Shown piece by piece: positions 23,307 through 29,746 of a DNA stretch of 29,746 nucleotides (its first letter is position 1; every line of letters begins with the position of its first letter). Below the pieces are notes generated by a model that worked only from the letters and a program-made list of their open reading frames with translations, was not told the origin of the DNA and made no database searches. The DNA comes from Pseudomonadota bacterium (GTDB taxonomy: Bacteria > Pseudomonadota > Alphaproteobacteria > Reyranellales > Reyranellaceae): contig JAEZIF010000130.1 of NCBI GenBank assembly GCA_023416135.1, positions 1 to 29,746 of the forward strand, given 5' to 3'. Made by a program: the position numbers and the translations under genes.

Positions 23307-24716
23307 ATGAGCGAAGCACAATCACTGTTTGCAGTTCTGAGGCAATCGGCTGATGCCGATTGTGTTGCCGCGCTTGAACGATTGGTGCGCGATGCGCCCG
23401 ATCGCCGGTTGGCGCGCATCAATGTGCTCGAATTTGCCCAGCGCGAAGGCCTCGACCAGGAGCGGGCGATCGCCACCTTCCTGCAGGCTGCCCAGATCGG
23501 CCTGCTCGACATGTCGTGGAACGTGCTCTGCCCGAGCTGCAGCGGCGTGCTCGATGCCAACACCTCGCTGAAGAGCGTGCGCTCCCAGGAATATTATTGT
23601 GCCTTCTGCAACCTCAACAACGAGCCCACGCTCGACGACATGGTCGAGGTGAGCTTCACCGTCAATCCGCGCGCGCGGCGCATCGCGGCGCACGATCCCG
23701 ATCAGCTTCCGCTCTGGGAGTATTACCGCCAGATCTTCTGGGGCCGCGGTGTCGACCTGCCCGAGGAAGGCCTGGAGGCGGCGATGCAGCAGGTCACGCT
23801 CGACGCCGTCGAGCTGCCGGCGGGCGAGAAGGCGTTCCTGTCGCTGCAGTTGCCTGCGGGCTTCGTCATCGTGCTCGAGCCCGTGACCCACGCCGCGCAG
23901 TTCATCAACGTGAAGGATGAACCAACGCAGGAACGGCAGAACCTGACGCTGGTCTACAACAATCTGCGAGCCCCGGCGGGCGAGATGACCCTGCGGCCCG
24001 GACCGATCCGGCTGTCGCTGGAGAACCGCACGCCCGTGCGCGCGCTGCCTACCGTCTGGGTCGTCGATGACAAGTTCATCGCTGCGGTCGGCAAGCGCCG
24101 GCCGTTCCTGACCGCCAAGCGCCTACTGTCGAACCAGACCTTCCGCGACATCTATCGCACCGACACGCTCGACGTCGACCAGCGGCTGAAGATCACCAGC
24201 CTCACCTTCCTGTTCACCGACCTGAAGGGCTCGACCGAGCTCTACGAGCGAGTCGGCGACCTGGTGGCCTTCGACCTGGTGCGCGAGCACTTCCGGACAC
24301 TGAACGAGATCGTCGCGGCCGAGGGCGGTGCCGTGGTCAAGACCATCGGCGACGCGGTGATGGCGACCTTCCTGACACCGGACCATGCGCTGTCGGCGGC
24401 GCTGCGCATGCGCGAGGCCATGCGCCGCCTGAATTCGACGCATGGCCGCGAGGACCTGTTGCTCAAGATCGGCATCCACGAGGGGCCGTGCCTGGCGGTG
24501 AATCTGAACGAACGGCAGGACTATTTCGGGCAGACCGTGAACATCGCCTCGCGGGTGCAGGGTCTGGCGCAGACGCGCTCGATCCTGGCGACCGCGCCGG
24601 TGATTGACAATCCGAAGAGCGCCGAGGTGCTGAGCAGCAACGGCCAGAAGCCGATGGCGCAGAGCCATCCCCTGCGCGGCGTCGCCGCCGAGGTGGCGGT
24701 CTACGAGATCCCCTAA
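23307..24716 (+). CDS. Class III adenylate cyclase with zinc-ribbon-like N-terminal domain (DUF5939-type)
   Basis: Predicted soluble nucleotidyl cyclase of 469 residues; I see no membrane segment. The C-terminal catalytic domain (about 297-469) has metal-binding Asp305 (FTDLKGST) and Asp349 (KTIGDAVMA), the adenine-selecting pair Lys345 and Asp405 (DYFGQT), and the transition-state pair Asn412/Arg416 (VNIASR). These support ATP rather than GTP as substrate. The N-terminal 290 residues contain CPSC (75-78) and CAFC (98-101), a zinc-ribbon-like pair of Cys knuckles, followed by a beta-rich region. This looks like the DUF5939-type sensor region found before cyclases; I assign that from memory. 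The 3' end overlaps the convergent enolase-superfamily gene by 4 nt. Confidence 0.9.
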   Translation: MSEAQSLFAVLRQSADADCVAALERLVRDAPDRRLARINVLEFAQREGLDQERAIATFLQAAQIGLLDMSWNVLCPSCSGVLDANTSLKSVRSQEYYCAFCNLNNEPTLDDMVEVSFTVNPRARRIAAHDPDQLPLWEYYRQIFWGRGVDLPEEGLEAAMQQVTLDAVELPAGEKAFLSLQLPAGFVIVLEPVTHAAQFINVKDEPTQERQNLTLVYNNLRAPAGEMTLRPGPIRLSLENRTPVRALPTVWVVDDKFIAAVGKRRPFLTAKRLLSNQTFRDIYRTDTLDVDQRLKITSLTFLFTDLKGSTELYERVGDLVAFDLVREHFRTLNEIVAAEGGAVVKTIGDAVMATFLTPDHALSAALRMREAMRRLNSTHGREDLLLKIGIHEGPCLAVNLNERQDYFGQTVNIASRVQGLAQTRSILATAPVIDNPKSAEVLSSNGQKPMAQSHPLRGVAAEVAVYEIP

Positions 24717-25801
24717 CCGTCGTAGCGATGGTGCCGGACAGCGTCTTCGTTCCAGCGAAGGCCGACGCCGGGGCGATCGGGGATGATGAGATTGCCGTTC
24801 TCGACCCCGTATGGCTCTTCCAGGATCGGATCGGCCCAGTCCTGCCATTCCAGCCAGTGCGCGGTCTCGGTCACCCGCATGACATGGGCCGCGACCTCCG
24901 GGTAGAGATGCGTGGACATCGGCACGCCGGCGGCGCCGGCAATGCCGGCCGCGCGCAGCCAGCCGGTGACGCCGCCGATCCGCATGAAGTCGGGCATCAC
25001 GAGATCGCAGGCCTTGCGCTGCAGCGCCTTGTGCATCTCGCGCGGGCCATAGAAGTTCTCGCCGATCTGCAGCGGCGTCGCGAGCTCCTCGGCAAGGCGG
25101 GCATAACCGTCGATATTGTCATAGACGATCGGCTCCTCGATCCAGGCAAGCCCGTGATCGTCGATCAGATGGCAGCGCTGCAGCGCCTCGGCGAACGTCA
25201 GGCCCTGGTTGAAGTCGATCATCAGGTTCATGCCGTCGCCGACCGTGCGGCGCACGGCATCGAGGGTCGCCAGGTCGGCCGCGACGCTCTCGCGCCCGAG
25301 CCGCAGCTTCAGTCCGGTGAACCCGCCTTCGTCGCGCAGCTCCAGCGCCTCCGCCGCGACGGCCTCCGGCGGCTGCAGCCACAGTCCGTTGCTGTTGTAG
25401 GCCTTGACCGGCCCGATCGAGCCGCCGAGCAGCACGCAGAGCGGCTGGCCGGCGGCCTGTGCCAGCGCATCCCACGCCGCCATGTCGAGCCCCGAGGCGG
25501 CGATCATCGACAGGCCCTCGTAGCCGACGAAATGGAGCGACTTGCGGGCCGCGTCGAACAGTTCGACCGGTGCCACGCGGCGCCCCTTCAGCAGCGTGCC
25601 GAAGTCGTCGAGCGCGGGCACGAGATAGCGCAGCGACTTCACGACATAGGGTTCGAGATAGCTGCGGCCGACGATGCCTTCCTCCGTCTGCAGGTCGATC
25701 AGCACCAGCGGCCACTCCGTGATGGCGGCAATCCGGGCAACGACCGGGCGCTTGAGCTCGAGCACGACGGGCCGGGCGGTGATGGACCTGACTGTCAGCA
25801 T
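24713..25801 (-). CDS. Mandelate racemase/muconate lactonizing enzyme family protein, MR subgroup
   Basis: Enolase-superfamily enzyme of 362 residues that would abstract the alpha-proton of a carboxylate bound to Mg2+. Metal ligands are Asp196 (MIDFNQG), Glu222 (IEEP) and Glu248 (GENF). The His-Asp dyad is Asp271 (MPDFMRIGG) and His298 (STHLYPE), and Glu318 follows (HWLE). All sit exactly one residue later than in Pseudomonas putida mandelate racemase as I recall it. The KxK base motif is KxR here (Lys165, Arg167), so the (S)-specific Lys base is replaced. I chose the ATG at 25801, preceded by GAGAGG, over an upstream in-frame start. The substrate is probably an alpha-hydroxy or sugar acid. 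The divergent TetR gene is its likely regulator. Confidence 0.9.
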   Translation of the reverse strand: MLTVRSITARPVVLELKRPVVARIAAITEWPLVLIDLQTEEGIVGRSYLEPYVVKSLRYLVPALDDFGTLLKGRRVAPVELFDAARKSLHFVGYEGLSMIAASGLDMAAWDALAQAAGQPLCVLLGGSIGPVKAYNSNGLWLQPPEAVAAEALELRDEGGFTGLKLRLGRESVAADLATLDAVRRTVGDGMNLMIDFNQGLTFAEALQRCHLIDDHGLAWIEEPIVYDNIDGYARLAEELATPLQIGENFYGPREMHKALQRKACDLVMPDFMRIGGVTGWLRAAGIAGAAGVPMSTHLYPEVAAHVMRVTETAHWLEWQDWADPILEEPYGVENGNLIIPDRPGVGLRWNEDAVRHHRYDG

Positions 25802-25843
25802 GGCGGCACCTCTCGACCGCCTATCCTGGGCTGCCGGCTGGCA

Positions 25844-25869
25844 ATGTAAATTCACTACTCGGTATACAT
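25844..25869. promoter_or_regulatory. Candidate TetR operator/promoter region
   Basis: An A+T-rich island in the 74-nt gap between divergent genes holds atgta (25844-25848) / tacat (25865-25869) as an inverted pair, plus the palindrome gtatac (25862-25867). TetR-family regulators usually bind such dyads in their own divergent promoter. The arms are short, so support is modest. Confidence 0.35.
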
Positions 25870-25875
25870 ACAGCC

Positions 25876-26493
25876 ATGCCGCGCTCGTCAGACCAGACCC
25901 GCAAGCGCATCCTCGACGCCGCCTACCGGCTGTTCCGTCGCCAGGGTTACAGCCGAGTCAGCATGGACGAGATCGCGGCTGCAACGCGCGTCACCAAGCG
26001 CACGCTCTACTACCACTTCGAGAGCAAAGACCAGTTGCTCGCCCACGTGCTGGAGGCACAGCACCAACTGGCCCTGGCAGCGTTCAAGACGTTCGGCGAC
26101 AGGCTTTCCGGCTCGCCGGAAGCCATCATCGATGGGCTGTTCCGCGAGCTTGCGGTTTGGGCCGACCGGCCGCGCTGGGCGGGCTCGGGTTTCACGCGGC
26201 TGGTCATCGAGCTCGCCGACCTGCCCGGCCATCCGGCGCGGCTGATCGCGCGCCGGCACAAGGCGATGCTCGAGGCGCATCTCGCCGAACTGCTGGCCCG
26301 TTCCGGCGTCGAGCGCCCGGCCGAGATCGCTCGCGAGATCTGGCTGCTGTCGGAGGGTGCGATCTCCCTGATCCTCGTCCACGGTGACCGCGGTTACGCG
26401 GCCGCGGCGGCGCGCGCGGCGCAGACGCTCCTGCATCGCCCGGACAGGCGGCTCGCGAAACGCCGGCGCCCGTTGTCCCGGATGGTGCCCTAG
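25876..26493 (+). CDS. TetR/AcrR family transcriptional regulator
   Basis: Regulator of 205 residues. The N-terminal TetR helix-turn-helix (about 8-55) is clear: RKRILDAAYRLFRRQGY, MDEIAAATRVTKRTLYYHFESKDQLL (cited in part), with the usual TLYYHF recognition helix. The rest is the helical ligand-binding domain, with WLLSEGAISLILVHGD near the end. It is divergent from the mandelate-racemase-like gene and separated by a short A+T-rich gap with a weak dyad, so it probably represses that gene and itself. The ligand is unknown. Confidence 0.92.
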   Translation: MPRSSDQTRKRILDAAYRLFRRQGYSRVSMDEIAAATRVTKRTLYYHFESKDQLLAHVLEAQHQLALAAFKTFGDRLSGSPEAIIDGLFRELAVWADRPRWAGSGFTRLVIELADLPGHPARLIARRHKAMLEAHLAELLARSGVERPAEIAREIWLLSEGAISLILVHGDRGYAAAAARAAQTLLHRPDRRLAKRRRPLSRMVP

Positions 26494-26500
26494 CCTATTC

Positions 26501-26884
26501 ATGCCGGAGCAGTTGACCGGCGGCAGCTTCGGCCTTCAGCTCGGCAGCCGAGCCCATCCGGTGCAGAGCTTCTACGTCATGATGGCCGTGATGGTGGTGG
26601 CGCTGGCCGAGTCGCGAGCGCGACAGCCACAGGATGACGGCAAGGCCCTGCGCGCCACGCGAGACGATGCCGACGCCGCCAAGCTCAAGGAGGCGGCGCT
26701 CAAGCTCAACAACAAGATCGTCACCATCACCGGGCCCTACGAGATCAACGAGACCGGCAAGCAGTTCAAGAACGAGTTCGCGGTAATGCAGAACACGCCG
26801 GGCGGCGTCGAGGTCGTGTATCCGGCCGAGATCGCCACGGCCAAGGCGATCTATCCCGTGCCGCCGTACAAGGATCGGAAGTAG
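26501..26884 (+). CDS. Small hypothetical protein, possibly exported
   Basis: Unrecognised open frame of 127 codons from the ATG at 26501, 7 nt after the TetR stop. A hydrophobic stretch FYVMMAVMVVALA (about 25-37) ends in ESRA-RQ, which could be a signal peptide or anchor. The rest is hydrophilic with a protein-like pattern (KLKEAALKLNNKIVTITGPYE, then FKNEFAVMQNTPGGVEVVYPAE, cited in part). No strong ribosome site precedes 26501; an ATG at 26579 is an alternative start giving about 101 residues. The reading frame fills the only gap of more than 300 nt without a recognised gene. The opposite strand there offers only extensions of neighbouring frames. Confidence 0.45.
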   Translation: MPEQLTGGSFGLQLGSRAHPVQSFYVMMAVMVVALAESRARQPQDDGKALRATRDDADAAKLKEAALKLNNKIVTITGPYEINETGKQFKNEFAVMQNTPGGVEVVYPAEIATAKAIYPVPPYKDRK

Positions 26885-26898
26885 CGCCGTCTTTCCTC

Positions 26899-26921
26899 CC
26901 CTTCGCGGACTCCGCGAAGGG
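26899..26921. terminator. Strong hairpin between convergent genes, probable bidirectional terminator
   Basis: Perfect 11-nt inverted repeat cccttcgcgga (26899-26909) / tccgcgaaggg (26911-26921) around a single base, so the real loop uses the gactc centre. It lies 14 nt after the small hypothetical gene and 3 nt after the stop of the convergent DUF3592 gene. No T-run flanks it. Confidence 0.6.
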
Positions 26922-26924
26922 CGC

Positions 26925-27797
26925 CTACGCCGTCCGCCGTCGCGACCAGCGCGACAGCCAGGCCGAGCCGCCGAACAGGACCGCGACGCCGAAGGCGACG
27001 GCCGCCGGCAGCCATAGGTCGAGGAAGGAGACGATGCTCGCCCGGATGGGATTGGCCGGATCGTAGATCACCGCCACGCGATCGCCCTGGGTAAAGCCCC
27101 GTTCGCTGCCGCCGCGGCCGTGGAATTCGATCTCGTGTCCGTCGCCGGCGGTGAAGCGCACGACCGGCGCATAAGACAGGCGCTCGACATTGCGCCGGTA
27201 TTCGCTTCCGTCGGTCCGCGTCACTTCTTGCTGCTCGGTGCGGCGCGTCTCGCGCACCTCCAGGACCGTGCCCTCGGTGCGCATGCCGCTGCCATAGAGC
27301 TCGGCAGCGTTCCACAAGGCGGCGATGCCGATCACCAGGGCGACGCCGGCGATCACGGCGAAGGCCCGCTCGCCGATGGTGAACAGGTCGACGTTGCTCG
27401 ACAACGCCCAGGCAACGATGCCGAACAGCAGCCAGAAGCATGCGAACGCCGTGACGAAGATCGCCGAGAACCACAGCCCCTCGAATGTGTCGATGCGGAA
27501 GTCCTCGGGGTCGTTCGGCATGTAGAGAACGATGACCCGGTCGCCGACCGCGAAGTCGGGCGCGCCGCTGCCGAGGTCCTTGACCTCCTGCGTCTCGCCG
27601 TTGGCCAGCCGGAAGCGCACGACGGGCGCATACATGTCGCCCTCGCGGCGGATCTCGATCACCTCGCCCTCGGCGCGTTCGGCATGGAGGACATGCCGCA
27701 GGCTGCTCCAGCCGAGCGCCAGGCCGCCGGCCAGGATCAAGCCGCCAATGCCCAGGATCACCCAGGAGATCCGCCGCCAGCTACGATCGACGGCCAT
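26925..27797 (-). CDS. DUF3592 domain-containing membrane protein with an internal duplication
   Basis: Membrane protein of 290 residues with helices at about 10-32, 107-133, 144-164 and 261-283. Two copies of a DUF3592-like soluble unit lie between them. Copy 1 (about 42-105) reads AEGEVIEIRR, YAPVVRFRLANG, FAVGDRVIVLYMPNDPED, FEGLW. Copy 2 (about 174-260) reads TEGTVLEVRE, YAPVVRFTAGDG, FTQGDRVAVIYDPANP, FLDLW. The shared words in the same order show a tandem duplication within one gene. DUF3592 proteins have no established function; the small beta-rich unit resembles NfeD/OB-like folds, so a membrane-associated binding role is possible. It lies 9 nt after the membrane-protein gene upstream. 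Confidence 0.85.
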   Translation of the reverse strand: MAVDRSWRRISWVILGIGGLILAGGLALGWSSLRHVLHAERAEGEVIEIRREGDMYAPVVRFRLANGETQEVKDLGSGAPDFAVGDRVIVLYMPNDPEDFRIDTFEGLWFSAIFVTAFACFWLLFGIVAWALSSNVDLFTIGERAFAVIAGVALVIGIAALWNAAELYGSGMRTEGTVLEVRETRRTEQQEVTRTDGSEYRRNVERLSYAPVVRFTAGDGHEIEFHGRGGSERGFTQGDRVAVIYDPANPIRASIVSFLDLWLPAAVAFGVAVLFGGSAWLSRWSRRRTA

Positions 27798-27806
27798 GCG
27801 TCGATA

Positions 27807-28487
27807 TCATCTCAGCGCCGGCCGCTGGCGCAACGCGTCGACGATGGTCACCAGCCGCTGGCCTTGCGGCGTCGCGGCATCGAGCAATTGCTCGCGCGGC
27901 GTCGTCTCGGCGAGGCGGCTCAGCTCCATCAACGCGCGCACATGCTGGCGGCGCGTCAGGCGATGCTGGCTGGAACGATGGCGGAAGAACAGGCGGAACA
28001 GCTGGCCCTCGCCCAGCAGGTGGCTGAGCTCGGTCGCCGTGACGTAGATCAGGAAGCAGGTGAAGATCCAGATCTGGATCGCGGCAAACCGGCGCCAGCT
28101 GAAATCGTGCACGGCGATCTCGAATGCCGCGCCAAATCCCCGGTCGTCGAAGCTGAGATGAATGAAGCGCTCGCCCAGGCGAACCACCAGCACGACCAGG
28201 GTATAGAAGATCGTCTTGTAGAGGATGGGCTGAATCAGCGGCGCGCCGCGGAAGCGGTCGATCAGACGGATGTGGTTGGCGACCAGCACGGCCTTGCCGA
28301 CGACCAGGGCCGTGGTGGTGGCGAGCAGGAAGCTCGGCAGCTTGAACCAGTAGTCGTGGACCAGGAGATTGGTGGTGAAGACGATGAGGTTGAAGGAGAA
28401 CAGGAAGAACAGCGTCGGCGGCAGCACCTCCCGGAAGGCGTGGACGAAGCGGCGAACGACCCGCTGCGCAATCCCAGCCCCATTCAC
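27807..28487 (-). CDS. Four-helix membrane protein of unknown function
   Basis: I do not recognise this 226-residue protein. About four hydrophobic helices are visible: LPPTLFFLFSFNLIVFTT, FLLATTTALVVGKAVLV, ILYKTIFYTLVVLVV and IQIWIFTCFLIYVTATELS. A soluble, Arg/Gln-rich tail of about 60 residues follows (FRHRSSQHRLTRRQHVRAL). The start is GTG at 28487, overlapping the SDR stop as GTGA; the frame is open upstream but only shadows the SDR. It lies between a sugar-type SDR and the DUF3592 protein, all co-directional and nearly abutting. The coupling argues for co-expression but not for a known role. Confidence 0.78.
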   Translation of the reverse strand: MNGAGIAQRVVRRFVHAFREVLPPTLFFLFSFNLIVFTTNLLVHDYWFKLPSFLLATTTALVVGKAVLVANHIRLIDRFRGAPLIQPILYKTIFYTLVVLVVRLGERFIHLSFDDRGFGAAFEIAVHDFSWRRFAAIQIWIFTCFLIYVTATELSHLLGEGQLFRLFFRHRSSQHRLTRRQHVRALMELSRLAETTPREQLLDAATPQGQRLVTIVDALRQRPALR

Positions 28488-29251
28488 ATCCGTCCCCCGT
28501 CGACCACGAAATTCTGCGCCGTCACCATCCGGCTGTCGTCGGAAGCGAGCCACAGCACCATGCGGGCGATGTCGGGCGGGTAGACCTTCTCCTTGAGGCA
28601 CTGCACCTTCATCAGGTCGGCCTCGGCTTCGGGCGTCAGCCAGAGATCGATCTGGCGCTGGGTCATGATCCAGCCCGGCGTGATGATGTTGAGCCGGATC
28701 TTGTCGGTCCCGAGGTCGCGCGCCAGGCCGCGCGTCATGCCGACGACCGCGGCCTTGGCGCCCTGGTAGACCGACAGCGTGGGCGCCATGGCGTGGTAGC
28801 TCACAGAGCTGAAGTTGATGATCGAGCCGCCGCCCGCTTTCTTCATGCCCGGCACCACCGACTGGATGGCGAAGTACTGGTGACGCAGATTGACGCTCAT
28901 GCGCTCGTCCCAGTAGGCGGGCGTCACCTCCTCGAGCGCGTGCCGGTCGTCGCGCGCGGCGTTGTTCACCAGCACCGTGAAGTCGCCCAGCCGTGCGGCC
29001 AGAGCCGCGATCGTCGCCTGGTAGGCCGCGATGTCGCGCACATCGCACTTGGCGAAGGTCGGCGCGGGATGACCGGCGCCCGCAATCTTCTCGAGCAGGG
29101 CCTTGGACGCCGCCTCGTCGATGTCGACGAACGCCACCTTGGCACCTTGTTCGGCAAAGTGCTCGACGATCGACGCGCCGATGCCCGAGCCGCCACCCGA
29201 GACGAATACCGCTCGGTCTTTCAGGCTGGGAAAGGAGGCGAAACCAGGCAT
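28484..29251 (-). CDS. SDR family oxidoreductase, D-xylose/aldose 1-dehydrogenase-like
   Basis: Short-chain dehydrogenase of 255 residues. The cofactor motif is GGGSGIG, an acidic VDID after beta-2 suggests NAD, NNAARDDRH follows, and the catalytic motif is YQGAK with the Ser in FSSVS. AYWDERMSVNLRH, PGMKK and VQCLK also occur, in the same order, in Caulobacter-type D-xylose 1-dehydrogenase as I recall it, so an aldose 1-dehydrogenase making a sugar lactone is likely. I chose the ATG at 29251, preceded by GAGGGG and 7 nt after the epimerase stop. The upstream aldose epimerase supports a sugar role, because dehydrogenases of this type act on one anomer. The exact sugar is uncertain. Confidence 0.88.
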   Translation of the reverse strand: MPGFASFPSLKDRAVFVSGGGSGIGASIVEHFAEQGAKVAFVDIDEAASKALLEKIAGAGHPAPTFAKCDVRDIAAYQATIAALAARLGDFTVLVNNAARDDRHALEEVTPAYWDERMSVNLRHQYFAIQSVVPGMKKAGGGSIINFSSVSYHAMAPTLSVYQGAKAAVVGMTRGLARDLGTDKIRLNIITPGWIMTQRQIDLWLTPEAEADLMKVQCLKEKVYPPDIARMVLWLASDDSRMVTAQNFVVDGGRM

Positions 29252-29258
29252 GGGCCCC

Positions 29259-29746
29259 TCACATGTTTGAAACGCGGAAAGCGACTTCGCCAGCGACCCT
29301 GGCACCCGGCGCAAGCCGCGACTCCGCAACCTTGCCGTTGACGTGGCTCACGGGCTCGACACAGAAATATGGACGGTTCGCCGGGGTGTAGACCACGGCA
29401 TGGCCGAACGGCGGCGATGCCTGCAGCTCGAGCCTGAGGCCACGGCCGGGCCAGGTGATGACGGCCCACCGATCCCAATCCTCGAAGCAGTTGTCGAGGC
29501 CGGTCTCGACTTTGCGGGCTTTGGCATAGTCCCATTCCGCCGGCACGGCGACGCGCTCGGTCGGCAGCACGTCCTCATCGCCGAGCCACACGGCGGCGGC
29601 GCGGAAGGCGAGCTCGCTGTCGGCGTCGCGCGTGAAGAAGGGATGCAGGCCCATTCCCGCCGGCGCCACCCGACCCTCGAGATTCTCGATTGCCATGGTC
29701 ACGGTCAGGCTCTCTTCACCGAGACGGAAGGCGAGCTGTGCTCGAT
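29259..29746 (-). CDS. Aldose 1-epimerase (mutarotase), 3' part only; 5' end lies beyond the window
   Basis: The minus-strand frame stays open to the window edge; the last 162 codons are present. Visible segments are QLAFRLGEESLTVTMAIEN (a conserved beta strand), the family motif GMGLHPFF with the catalytic-type His, LDNCFEDWDR, and YFCVEPVSHVNG, where the Glu is the expected general base. Internal starts such as GTG 29702 or ATG 29696 would cut the fold in half, so the gene certainly begins outside. It would interconvert alpha and beta anomers of an aldose and feed the sugar dehydrogenase 7 nt downstream. Confidence 0.88.
   Translation of the reverse strand, partial: RAQLAFRLGEESLTVTMAIENLEGRVAPAGMGLHPFFTRDADSELAFRAAAVWLGDEDVLPTERVAVPAEWDYAKARKVETGLDNCFEDWDRWAVITWPGRGLRLELQASPPFGHAVVYTPANRPYFCVEPVSHVNGKVAESRLAPGARVAGEVAFRVSNM

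Overview
The window is 29.7 kb of gene-dense, high-GC bacterial DNA (about two thirds G+C by eye). It has many 1-4 nt ATGA/GTGA overlaps between co-directional genes, several GTG/TTG starts, and gene content typical of a metabolically versatile soil or freshwater alphaproteobacterium: solute ABC transporters, CoA-transferase, class III cyclase with an accessory domain, and a xylose-dehydrogenase-like SDR. A Reyranella/Rhodospirillales-type or rhizobial relative is my inference; no rRNA, tRNA or other taxonomic marker is present. I saw no phage, IS element or CRISPR. No stretch over 300 nt lacks a plausible gene.

Layout. (1) 76-2360, plus: mtnA overlapping an MFS transporter, ending in a hairpin shared with the convergent neighbour. 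(2) 10053-2384, minus: a seven-gene catabolic operon with a type III CoA-transferase, a NitT/TauT-type ABC transporter (binding protein, ATPase, permease), a luciferase-like monooxygenase, an SDR and an N-acyl-D-amino-acid deacylase-like amidohydrolase. A LysR regulator, an enoyl-CoA hydratase and an MBL-fold hydrolase run the other way (10142-12861). The divergent region holds nested dyads and a hairpin that would mask the CoA-transferase ribosome site. (3) 12936-15210: RidA, an MgtC/DUF4010 membrane protein and a small heat-shock protein. (4) 21634-15297, minus: a BMP-type ABC transporter operon (binding protein, double ATPase, two permeases), a cysteine hydrolase of the isochorismatase family, and an amidase broken by a 1-nt frameshift. 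Divergent from it (21753-23230) are a RutB-like cysteine hydrolase and an alpha/beta hydrolase. (5) 23307-26493: an adenylate cyclase with a zinc-ribbon-like N-terminal region, a mandelate-racemase-like enolase-superfamily enzyme, and a TetR regulator. (6) 26501-29746: a small hypothetical protein, a duplicated DUF3592 membrane protein, another membrane protein, a xylose-dehydrogenase-like SDR and the 3' part of an aldose 1-epimerase that runs off the window.

The most interesting signal is the 118-nt gap at 21635-21752. It contains two near-consensus sigma-54 (-24/-12) promoters back to back, one per strand, with their -24 boxes 2 bp apart. They would put the BMP transporter, two cysteine hydrolases, the amidase and the alpha/beta hydrolase under RpoN control. 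That suggests an integrated nitrogen-scavenging system for a ureide-, amide- or nucleobase-like compound whose substrate cannot be told from sequence.
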